DNA of 64,000 nt from positions 4,484,001 to 4,548,000 of the forward strand of contig OX345636.1 in NCBI GenBank assembly GCA_947044365.1. Reading direction: 5' to 3'. The notes beneath the pieces were generated by a model, which did not search any database, was not told the origin of the DNA, and saw nothing but the letters and a program-made list of their open reading frames with translations. Shown here piece after piece: positions 33,599 through 44,462 of this stretch (its first letter is position 1; each line of letters starts with the position of its first letter). Position numbers and translations under genes: made by a program. This DNA comes from Petrosia ficiformis. Its lineage: Eukaryota; Porifera; Demospongiae; Haplosclerida; Petrosiidae.

Positions 33599-36500
33599 AT
33601 GGATTTTAGTGAAGTTTCAAACCATATTCTAGGTAAGCTGAAGATCACTTCCCCATTGATTCAGTGTAATACTGATACTATATAATTATTTTGTTACTCT
33701 GGTGGTTATTTAATATATGTTAACTTTCTTAATTAATGATACTGCTAAGTTTAACTGTTAAGGTGGTACTAGGGAGTGGGCGGATGCGACTCCAATCACT
33801 TTCAAAATACAATATAATATAATATGAGTAAAATTGGATGTAATACCAACCTTCATATCTTCTAATCACCTTTATAGTGTCCTGGAATTGATAAAACGTA
33901 TATAAAATCTCCATTTTTCCAGTTGACATAAGTACAAAACCACATGGCGTGCACTAAGTACAATGCATTTTGAGAAAACAAATAGAGCCAATTCATTTTA
34001 CTTTTATAGTTACAAGAGGCTGAAGAAAGCTGAATTCTATAGCTTTTCAGTGAAACCATAAAATCTACCTTTCTAGGCACTATCAAACTCCGATCTTTCT
34101 CAGAGAGCAACTACAGTTACCCTGCCAGGGTTTCCCACCCACCGCCCCCTCCTCCACCCGTAGGGTATGTTTAGCTTTGTTTCTGAAAATAAACTATCAG
34201 CCAGGGTTTCCCACCCACCGCCCCCTACTCCACCCGTAGGGTGTGTTTAGCTTAGTTTCTGAAAATGAACTATCAGTGAAAACATTTAGGCCCAATAATT
34301 ATACCCCCGGGTGGGTGTGGCTTCCAAAAGATACAGAATTGAACCAGATTGTATGCAGCAAGAAGCTGGCAAGACTAGAAACTGATTGGAGTAGCATCCG
34401 CCCACGGAAAAGACTACAACCTTAACCTTTTAAAAGTCCTATATATAAATATTTTAAACCTGGGCCTGTTTGTTTACATGGATGGCGATGCGCTAATATC
34501 CAAGATTTCAACAGTGACTTACTTTTAGAGTTACTAAGAAAGCCATAGATATATAAAATTCATGATTGCAACCGTCCTCACTTTCAACTGCATGACTTAA
34601 CTCACTATTAGATATGTTTCAATTCAATTCCCAGTAAATTAAGTTTAATCTAAGAAGATTCTAATTCAATTACATCAGAAATCATATTCCATTACAATTA
34701 GTGCAGATAGTGTTGTAAATTCCACTACAATTTCATGCAATTCTATACCATTCTACGTTAGAGCAAGTAATTTCAATGAATTTTAACCCAAATAGAATTC
34801 CACATTCAAGGACAATAAAAAAACCTAATAAGCAATAGGGAATTTCTGTTTACATTACCAAATTAATTAGTTTCAATTATCTCCAAAACATTTGTGGGCA
34901 GAGCGTGTAATAACTGACTTTTTCAGCTTTTATAACTCAAATTTTGTACGACTCCGAATTCTGACTTGCTTTGCCACAGAGAAAGGTGTTAAGGAAGCCA
35001 TTGATGTCATAATTTATTTTTGTTGTCAGCTCGAAGACTGTTAGGATAACCAATCCCTCCCACTCAATGAGTGAGGGAGGGTCTAGTACAGTCTAATCAC
35101 ACACAGCATTCATTCAGAAAACTACCAGATGTTTGGATGTTTGATTTTCTTAAGTAAAGCCCACTTCACTAGCAAAAAATTCATAGGCATGATTTTAAAT
35201 ACTAAATAAAATTATGACTATAAACATTAAATTGCTAGTCTTTATCCTGTTCAGTGAATCTTAATTTTTCAACAAAAAATAGGACCGTGATCAAAATATA
35301 ATTATTATCATTTTTGAGCAGCACTGTGGTATTCCAAGCAAGTTCTATTTAGCTTTTACAATTGATACAATGCGATTTGAATCATAATTTTCATGTGTCT
35401 ATCCTCTGGTTGTCTACATAAACAAGGAAATTTTACAATTCTCAATTCTACAGTTTAATTCTCTGGGTTGCTTCCTTTGTACTGAGAGACTGACCCATAG
35501 TTCCTTTTTCTGACAATGAAGTAGATGGTCGCTATAGACAGCATTGTGTGCAATGGGATTAAAATCACAACATGAAAACGTAGCAGATGCTTCTTCTAAC
35601 AGATAACAATCAAATCCACCTTTCTGACAGTAGAGATTTTAAAATTGAGAGTAATATCCTTATTAATGGAAAAGAATCGTGCTGATGTTTCTTCTTCTCA
35701 TCTCTTAAAGTAAATTAATAGGTTTAATTTCTCTTTCTAGCTATTGGAGTTGCAACATACATGCACAATTTTGAGCTATGTTCATTCACAATTGGGCAAA
35801 CCAAGTTGATTGATACGCGTATACAGCATTCAATAATTCTTTTGGACTGATTAGAATTAAATTGATTGCAGTCCAGAGCAAGACGTACATTTTTGGTAAT
35901 TTTGATAGTGAAATAATAACCCATGGCTGTTGTGAAGACTAATTAGATTTTTAAAATTGTCAGATATTTTCACCAATTTTTGTTGCTCTGCTCCTGCTAT
36001 CCATATCATTTCTTCACAGTTCTGCATTCTGACTGTTTCCATGCCACTAATAGCAAAGTGACAAAAACCCAACAGATATTGAAGCTGCTTGTGTCTATTT
36101 CTTATCTTTGTTAAAATCAAATGGAAACAGTAACAAGAAATGGAACGGACTAAGTACTCGTTATAATGCTCTAGAATTGTTTTTAGGATTTCGATCTAAC
36201 GAGAAATAAAGGATACATGCAATGCAGACCAGACTTGCAAATACCTTCTTACAGCAATTTGCTCAAAGGTCTTTTGTGATCACTAACAAGCTTAACGTTC
36301 GTACTAGTCTAGAGCTGTTTCATCATTTTTGTAATGCTAATTTTATTATTAGATAAATAAAGAAGTTTCATGATACTAAAAACATGTTGCATCCTGTGGA
36401 ATATCTGATACAGTCATTCCCACAGGTGTAGATTCCTATGACGAAATGCATCCCTGAATTTTGATGCTTTTCATCATAATTTACGGATGCAAGTCTTAAT

Positions 36501-39500
36501 ATATATGTATGTCAGCTTATGGTATATGCATGCATCTTCAATAAGCAGAACCTTTTAAAATAAAGAAAAAAAAACATGTTTATATTATAAAATTAATGTA
36601 TATATTTATGATTATAATTTATATTTTTTTATATATAAGTTTATATCAATATTTATTATGCATTATTTCTACAGGCATTAGTTCATTTCATGATGTCTAT
36701 ACTGCTTGTCAGGATTGTGCTCATAACTGGGAAGACCTAGGGAGTGCACTGGGAGTGAAACGTACTTCCATTGAGACAATAAAAAGGAATAATCATGGTG
36801 ATGCTGAAGGTTGCTTAAGAGAAGTTATCACAATATGGCTGAAGCAGGATAGCAGATATTCAATTCGATACCCCAGTCCTTCTTGGAGACGTTTGTGTGA
36901 AGCTGTTCAATCTACTAAAGATCTAGCATTAGCAATTGAAATTGGTAAACAACATCCAGATATCAAACAACCTGTGGCAGGTCAGTCGATTGAGATAATT
37001 CTGTTTTAATTGCTGGTGTGCTTTGTTAACGAGCTTCAATATATCAGGCAAATATTAAGTGATAATCTCATTGCCGTTATAACAATGGTAATTAGGATTA
37101 GACCACATCTTAGTTTGTTATTATTATTAGTTATATCCTCAGTGTGAGGGATATATCCAGTTTAAAGCATGAGGCCCAAGTGACCGTAACTTTGGATTTA
37201 TCCCAAGCACAAGAGATATAGATAATTGGTGTCATTCGATCACTGTTTGGGATCTTAACCATAACAACATTAAGGGCTTTAATTAGCCACACTATCTACA
37301 CTTAAAACATGATTCATTAACTCTTTAGCGGCCATAATTAAACTGGACCTTTTTCATAGATTCCGAAATTATCTAGGAAAATGTGGGGGCGGAGCGTATA
37401 GTAACTAAGATTTTCACCACTATAACTCTCCCGTATTATGAAACTAGAGTTTCTAGCTTGCTTTACTGGAAAGAAGAGTTGTTGAGAAAGCTATAGATGT
37501 AAAATTTATGCTTTGCTATTAGCAGGAAGATAGCAAGGCGAGTGCTTGAATATTTAGTAGTCGAAAGGGCAACACCCACACCTTTACTTACCTGTATAAC
37601 TTCCACATTTTAAACAACACAGACTTATGACTTACGTACTTAGACAGAGGAGCTTCTAACAAAGTTGTAGATACTAAATACATGCTTCGTTAGTTGGAAG
37701 AAAGTAGCAAGACGAGTGTTTGAAAGTGCAGTTGTCAGTGCCAACACCCGCACTTAGCGTCTTTGGCAATTCGATCGCTTATAACTTTGGATTGGTTATC
37801 GTATAGTTTCAAGTTTTGCACTGCTTATAGTACATTTAGTGCACTGTCATCTGTAAAAGGTTGGTTGAAAAATACTGAAGCAATTAAAAAATACAACCAT
37901 TAGTACTCATGACGTCTGTAGACGTCATTCGCTTTTAACGGTTTAATGTTCATGACGTCTTTAGACGTCATTCGCCGCTAAAGAGTTAAAGAAACTGAGA
38001 AACCACAGGGATATGACTAAAACCACTGTGTTATAACTAAAAGCCTAATCCAATTTGTAGTACTAGTGACCGAATATACAATTAAAAGTGTTTAATGGAT
38101 TATTATAATTATGGTAATTGTAGTATTATTCCTTGTGATAGTATTATTATTTCTTTCTCAATTGTTTTGTGTCATAGGTAACATTATTTTGCAGGAAAGG
38201 ATCTTTGAGTGCTCATGTGGAAAATGCACTGTAGAGTCTTCAAAATTACGCCCATGCCCAAATATTCAAACACAAAGGCGGGTTTCAATGCCAATTCTAC
38301 CTTCCTCTGCTCGTAAAATTGATACTCAACTATCTCAGGATGAATGGATGGAAGAACGGACCCAAAAAACAGAAAAACTTCGAAAATCATTCCAGGATTG
38401 CTTTTATTCTACTATTACAGGTATCCAAGACCGTGGAGTGTGTGTTAAAGATGTATGGCAATTTATTTGTATTCACATGCCAGATAAGCACACCAAAGAT
38501 TTAACACTCAGCGCTGCAGATTCGATTGCTGAAATTTTACTTTTTTTGAAACACAGACTTACATGGTTTGATTTTGAATTGCTGGAAGAGTAAGCAATTC
38601 GTTTTTTACCTGTGGTATTTCAAAGGAAATGGATGAAATATAGACTTGATTTACAACTTTATACAAGTGAAGGGTCTACTGAAATCGAGGGAAGCATTAT
38701 TGCTGTTACTTTAGATCATGAAAGCGAATGTTTGAATATTCATGATGACTTACCAAGGCTGCGACTCACACTTGCCAAAGCACTGTGTTTCCCTCGTCAT
38801 AAAGTTCATTTCATAACAGTTCTGGACAACCCTGATCAGATCATATTTTTATCACCAAAATTTGAGCAACCTACTTGCGATGAGATGGACAAACTGGCTG
38901 CTGTTGGTATATCACGCATAGAAAGTCAAGATACAGTTGTAGATGTTTCAGAGTTTCATGTGAGTGCTGTACTTAATTATTTTTGTACATGCACAGACTA
39001 GAGAACTATCACGCGACTATTGATGAGTGCAGGCATTGTTGTTTAACTCTGACACATAGCTTTCTGTATGATTATGTATATTGGTATTGCTGTCATTTTT
39101 CCAGTAATAATAATGGTGTTAAGCAACCTTTGTCTAATTCATGTCATTTTATATAGCACTAACGGTATAAATCCAGACTAATTCTAGACTGTTTGTTAAC
39201 ACTATTTGCGTAGTAAGAATCTTATCATAATTCAAAGAATCTATGTATATTATAGAATGTTACATTAATGAATGTACATATATATACTGTCCAATAACTG
39301 AACATATATTTATTGCTTTTCAAATACATGCAGGACAATTTAACTACTTGTTCTGGACAAACTGAAGTACTGAAAGCTGAATTACATTTAACAACACATC
39401 ACCAACAAACACTCAAGCATATTCGTATGGGTTCATCAATGTCACATCAACAGACACTTGAGGAACAATTACGTCATGTATCTATGCAATATGATGAAGC

Positions 39501-41949
39501 TAACGAGGAAAGAGAACAGCTTACAGCAGAACAACAACAACTACAGCAAACCATTGATGGACTTCAACAAGAAGTTTGTGATTTACAACGAAGGCTTCAT
39601 GAGTCTCAAACTATTCAACAACAATTACAGGAGTCAGAAATACTAGTTCAAGAATTGATGATTGCAATGGAAACTTTACAATGTTCTGAAGATGAGCTCC
39701 ATGACAGATGCTGTAGGTTGGAAGAAGACATCTCAATGCTTCAACAAGAACTCCAGTTATCAAAGCAGAATGTTAGGAGTTTGTCAGAGCAGCTTGAACA
39801 TTGTCACTTAGGAAATCCCGAAAACCTACCCATTAATCAGGAACAAGAAACATACCAACTTCAAATACAGGTTAACTAACTATCATTTCATGATTCATAA
39901 TTTATACAGACTGAATATGAAAGCTATATAGATGTATCTTTTATTACTACTGAAATTGCACTGCATGCCTGTACGAAATAGCATGTGTTTATAAATATTA
40001 TGCTAAATAGGGTTCTACCAATACATGTAATGGAATCTGTATCAGTGCTGATACTACATTTGTATTGTTATCGATAGTGCATTAAAAACTGATACTAATT
40101 CACATGGCCATTAATTTAAGTTGGGTGTGGTCAAGAGTTGTGCACATGAGAAGACGAGTGCTGTCCAAGAAAACAAATGGTGTTTGGTTAATTTGTGCTA
40201 CCAGTGATTTCTTTCAGGGCCTTTTGAGAGAGGAAATTAGCCACCCCCCACTCTAAAATTTTAAATTCCTGCCCTATAATGTGGTTGGGAAGCATTCATT
40301 AATGATTTATTAGTACTGTAAATTTATAACCCACATAAAGTTTTTCTCCTCCCAATTACATGATCCTAGAAAAAAACACTGTGTGCTACAGATAGTAGCA
40401 GAGAGTTGTGCACTTCCTGTGCTAAAACTGTATCAAGGGGAGAAAAAGCAGAAACAAAGCATCTACATTTTCAGATCAATATTTAACCATTAAAATGTAC
40501 AAGTTATTGGTATTCTGTGGGCCCAGGAACAGTGTGCTACATGATCAATGTTTCCCCTACCTAACAAAAAATCTTGGATGAAACCCTCCATACCCATTAT
40601 TACTTAACTGTATATAAACTAGGGCCGGTATGATTAATCAATTAATCAATTGATACTGAAAATTCTATTATCAATTGTAAGTCTGTGATACATTTATGCT
40701 AATTATTCCAACAGACATACTTTTCGTACGTGCGACAGCAAATAATGAAATGACAGGAAGCCTTTTTATTCAAAAATCAGTATTGGAATTATTGGTTGAA
40801 CCATAAGATTTTGTTTCTTCATTTCATTTCTCCACATATGCATATAATTATAGTACTTTACATTACTCACTCCTTGGCTTTATATAATCATATAAAGCCA
40901 AGGAGTGAGTAATGTAAAGTGTCTAATAATTATTATGCAATTTTTTACTCATCATTATAAACATCATTCATTAATTTTGGACCAGTACTATAATTATACA
41001 TAATTGACTTCCTTTCTTAGTTATGATGTAGCATATTCTTAAATTCATGTAGGAGCTTAACGAGACATTGCAAGAGCTTCGTCAAGATAACCAGCTACTT
41101 CATGAAACAACTCAAAGGAAAGAAGATATGATTCAGAGACAACAGGAAGAAAATCAACGTCTTCATACTCAACTTGAGAATCCTCACTGGGTCATTGAGA
41201 GGGATGAGGTACAAATGACACAGGAGGTTTTAGGAACAGGTGGATGGGGTGAAGTGAAGATTGGTATATTCAGAGGTACTAGAGTGGCAGTGAAATGCCT
41301 CCATGAGATGATTCTCTCACAATACAACATTGGTCTTTTCTCTAGAGAGATGGATATAGCTTCTCGTGTACGTCATCCTAACCTCCTCCAATTCATAGGA
41401 GCTACTAGAGTGGGTAATCCAATGGTATTGACTGAACTCATGCCTACAAGTCTTCGCAAGGAACTAGAGAAGACTAAATTAACACATACTCAGATTCTGA
41501 CTATTAGCTGTGGTGTGGCATTAGCACTCAATTATCTCCACCTCTGGAAACCACATCCAATCCTACATCGTGATGTGAGCAGTGCTAACGTCCTTTTGGA
41601 ACCATCAGGTAATGGACAATGGAAAGGAAAACTCGCTGATTATGGGTCTGCTAATGTAGTTCACCAAATACATACTGTAGCTCCTGGTAATTTTGCTTAT
41701 GCTGCTCCTGAGGCTCAATGTCCTGATTTTCATTCTCCTGCAATGGATGTCTTCAGCTTTGGTATTCTATTGGTGGAAATGGTGACACGTCGTTATCCAT
41801 CAGGTGCCTCATTGGAGAGAGAGGAACATATTCGTTGTGTCCAATGGCCGCCAATTAAAATATTGGTTGAGCGTTGTACATTTAATAACAAACAGTTACG
41901 TCCAACAATAGAACAAGTGCTCCAAGATATCAATAAGTTAAAAATATAA
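33599..41949 (+). CDS. Death domain - CSCGKC region - coiled coil - protein kinase
   Basis: Six exons: 33599-33632, 36675-36980, 38178-38589, 38626-38959, 39334-39870, 41053-41949. All junctions are GT-AG and in phase; 2520 nt, 839 aa. Residues 15-105 form a death domain (NWEDLGSALGV, CLREVITIWL, SWRRLCEAV). Residue 125 begins CSCGKC, a motif I recall from sponge proteins, in a region running through WFDFELLEEKW to about 360; its function is unknown to me. Residues 363-580 are Gln/Glu-rich coiled coil. The kinase spans 593-836: GTGGWG (602-607), Lys622, Glu640, HRD (713-715), Asn720, DYG in place of DFG (737-739), APE (759-761), MDVFSFG. All catalytic residues are present, so it is probably active and TKL/RIPK-like. 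Inferred role: signalling downstream of death-fold adaptors. It has no membrane segment, so is probably cytoplasmic. Confidence 0.93.
33758..34425. mobile_element. TTAA-flanked MITE (piggyBac-like) in kinase intron 1
   Basis: TTAA at 33758-33761 and 34422-34425. The inverted ends share GTGGGCGGATGC and ACTCCAATCA over about 45 bp with mismatches. The interior holds a 76-bp tandem duplication. TTAA target sites are the signature of piggyBac-type elements. No transposase frame. Confidence 0.75.
34125..34276 (+). repeat. 76-bp tandem duplication
   Basis: Two units (34125-34200 and 34201-34276) start CCAGGGTTTCCCACCCACCG and end GAACTATCAG/AAACTATCAG with only a few differences. It lies inside the TTAA-flanked element. 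Confidence 0.92.
37317..37989. mobile_element. TTAA-flanked MITE (piggyBac-like) in kinase intron 2
   Basis: TTAA, then CTCTTTAGCGGC (37321-37332) is mirrored by GCCGCTAAAGAG (37974-37985), then TTAA (37986-37989). The right subterminal part carries two TGACGTCT..AGACGTCA palindromes. The interior contains imperfect repeats of about 135 bp (CTATAACT, GCTTGCTTTACTGG / AGTAGCAAG..GAGTG). No coding frame. Confidence 0.85.
40855..40920. repeat. Perfect palindrome, 31-bp arms, 4-nt loop
   Basis: Arm 40855-40885 (ACTTTACATTACTCACTCCT...) is exactly complementary to 40890-40920. It lies in the last kinase intron, 133 bp before the final exon. Confidence 0.95.
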
Positions 41950-42156
41950 TAGTAATATGCACATTAATATTTGTTTATGAACTTACTTGATTCAACAAGC
42001 AGCTACCAATGCAATTTTTGTAGTACTTTGAAATATTTATTAATAACGTGCATGATAATTATTAGGCAGTGTCTACAGCTCCGGTAACCGGTCGAGGCTA
42101 CAGCTCCAGAAATCACCCACGTGGTGATATACGCATGTGCAGTACTTAAACATTAT

Positions 42157-42920
42157 TACCCTCGCCGCGTAGCGTAGGCGGAAGGGTACGGTAATCGTTT
42201 TGTCTGTGTGTGTGTGTGTGTTAGCAATTTTTTAAAAACATTGACATTTCAAAAGGGGTACTGGTACACTTCAAATTATACAAGGAAAAAAAATAACGTA
42301 GGAATTGTTCTAAAACGTTTTTGTTCTAAAGTTATGACAAGTTTTATAACTCACAGTTACCGTTTCACGACTTTAAGATGAAACGAGGGCAATAACGAGA
42401 GTAAATATAGACACACAAAACACAGGTGATCCTCTTGCATGGCTGTCGCTAGCCAAGAAACACTTCAAACCACCAAAACAATCGATTTAATGGTTGCTAC
42501 TACATCACCATTAATGCAAGATAGAGAGCTACCTAGCTCCACCTACAGGTATGTGCACGTACGTGCATGCTTGCATACTAAACACGTGGTAGAGGTGATT
42601 CGTTTTCACACGGAGACTTTAGAGGTAGACTTGAGAGCTTTTTCGAAGGAAAACAGAGAATAAGATGTAAGATATATATATATACAAATTATACATTTCT
42701 TTCATTGACATTCTTATTTTGTCTTTTAGGATATAAAGTTATATATAATTATATAACAGTTTTAATTAATGCCCATAATGAAATGTTTTCAAATTTGTAT
42801 TTCTATTCCATGTAACAAAAGTGTTGTTTGTTTCATACACTTCATTATATATTTTTTTTAAATGGAGTGCTTTGTATTACTTTGCCACGTAGGCGAGGGT
42901 CCCGTCCCGACGGCACTCAT
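42157..42920 (+). mobile_element. Non-autonomous element, family F
   Basis: The ends TTACCCTCGCCGCGTAGCG and TTTGCCACGTAGGCGAGGGT ... CCCGACGGCAC match the ends of 7041-7764 in inverted order. Contains a short TG run near 42204-42220. Nested within the 42066-44462 element. Boundaries approximate. Confidence 0.45.
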
Positions 42921-43067
42921 TACAATAGTATTTTAGTAAAATCACTAATCAATCAAAAAAATGGCTCATTTCTTGTCATTATGAATAACATGAAAGACTA
43001 AACCAATGTTTGCTTTAGTAGCTCTAGTAATACACTTGAAATGGTACCACAAAAGACAACTGTCACA

Positions 43068-44393
43068 TTATATAGAATTTTCTGTTTCATTTATCGGATT
43101 ACTGCAGTATCCACAGTAATACAGGGGATGTTTTTGTACAACTTCTTCCACAATATCCCAGGTATCATGAGTGAAGTATTTCCTACAACTTATTAAACAA
43201 ACATTTTCATCCAGTATTGATGCAAGGACTTTCTCAGGTCGTGTTTCTACATCCTCTTCATTTATTATAGCTGTACCAGTAATAGCTTCTTGTATAATTC
43301 TATCTTCAACTAGCCAAGACAAAATTACTATGAAAAAAATTAGTAACAGTAAAATTAGTATTATGTTATATATCTATGCTTTACAAACATAATTATGCTA
43401 CTACGATTACTTGGATTGAAATGCATGTAAATCAGTTACGGCAAAATTACATAATAGATGAATAGCTATGTACCTCTTTATCAGTTGGATGTTTCTTCAA
43501 AAAGGTATAGGTTTATAAGAAGCTCCTTTTAAATTCTTTTCAATCACTTACGTGGCAAGCCAATCACTGTTTTCTCATGTCCTTTAGGACACCCTCGCTT
43601 CTGAATAACTGGAGGTAGTTTGATGTTTTCAATGCTATGTAGGACTGGCTCTTGTTGCTCATCAACAAGTGGTCGGTCATCTAACTCCTCTTGCTTCAAA
43701 AAGAAAATAGAATGTACACTTGATCAAACAGAAATAGTTGCTATACCTGAATGAATGGACTACAACCCTTTTCTTCTGTATTACTAATGGCAATATCTAC
43801 ATGCAAAAACTTGGTAACACTCAAAAAAGCTTGTTAGTAACTTTATACCTTCAACATCATTACAATCTTGTGTGAACACCAGGGTGGGTTTCTTCCCTTG
43901 TAACCAGGCTTCTTCTAGATCCTTTAGCACTTGTAACCTCATTCATGATGTGATTATGTTCCTCTGAAAAATATGTGACCTCAAGATGCTTTTTATCGTC
44001 ACTAAGAAGTAGTTTAATACCGGCATTACAGCCTTGCTTGACAGTGCTGTGTAATGATTTTACGTACCATCAGAGAAAAACATTACATTTCCACACTTAC
44101 TTTTGATGGGTTCTTTGACCAGACCCTCTACTTTTATAAACTTTTCCTCCAAAAAGGCAAGTGTATTGAACTTCATAGTACTTTAATTCTGAGGGAGCAC
44201 CTTCCACTCGTTTAGGAACACGTTTGGCAGCAGCCTTCAACATTCTGGAATCTCTTCGTGTGAGTTGAACTAATTTACTCTTCTCATAATTCTTTATTTT
44301 TCTTTCTACTTCCATAAACGAGGAAAACTTTTCTCCAATAATGAAAGAAAAATTCTCTACACTTCTACTTGCATGTTCAGATCTACTGGGCAT
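43068..44393 (-). pseudogene. FAR1/WRKY-GCM1-type DNA-binding gene of a MULE-like element
   Basis: Exon 1, 44393-44101, starts MPSRSEH and holds a helical segment and YTCLFGGKVYKSRGSGQR. It splices (GTAAGT, phase 2) to the exon starting at 44046: NTVKQGCNAGIKLLLSDDKK, LEVTYFSEEHNH, completing a C-x-n-C-x-n-H-x-H zinc motif of FAR1/WRKY-GCM1 type, usual in MULE proteins. After MNEV one frame slip is needed to reach LKDLEEAWLQGKKPTLVFTQ (about 43860-43945). Smaller exons follow at about 43797-43748, 43694-43553 (LPPVIQKRGCPKGHEKT) and 43515-43473. The last exon, about 43333-43068, has LSWLVEDRIIQEAI and ends YYCGYCSNPI before a stop. I see no DDE transposase domain. Decayed by at least one frameshift, or my exon model is imperfect there. 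Confidence 0.7.
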
Positions 44394-44462
44394 GCTTATG
44401 TCACCACGTGGGTAATTTCCGGAGCTGTAGTCACGACCGGTTACTGGAGCTGTAGACACTGC

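Larger units (their letters stand above)
42066..44462 (-). mobile_element. 2.4-kb TIR element with FAR1-type gene
   Basis: The left end GCAGTGTCTACAGCTCCGGT and the right end read inward (GCAGTGTCTACAGCTCCAGT) match over about 65 bp, including ACCGGTCG, CTACAGCTCC and ACCCACGTGGTGA. No clear target duplication is seen. The minus strand carries a spliced gene whose start lies beside the right TIR. A family F element (42157-42920) occupies the left part. MULE-like by gene content (inference). Confidence 0.85.

Noticed and set aside
34125..34276. CRISPR-like or minisatellite array
   Set aside because: Only two units, directly adjacent with no spacer, inside a transposon.
42439..42663. Small gene on the plus strand (74 codons)
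   Set aside because: No recognisable motif. It lies in a non-autonomous element, and the frame is short and ends in low-complexity sequence.
44457..44459. Start of the FAR1-type gene inside the TIR at 44459
   Set aside because: That codon is GTG. The first ATG is at 44393, just inside the inverted repeat.
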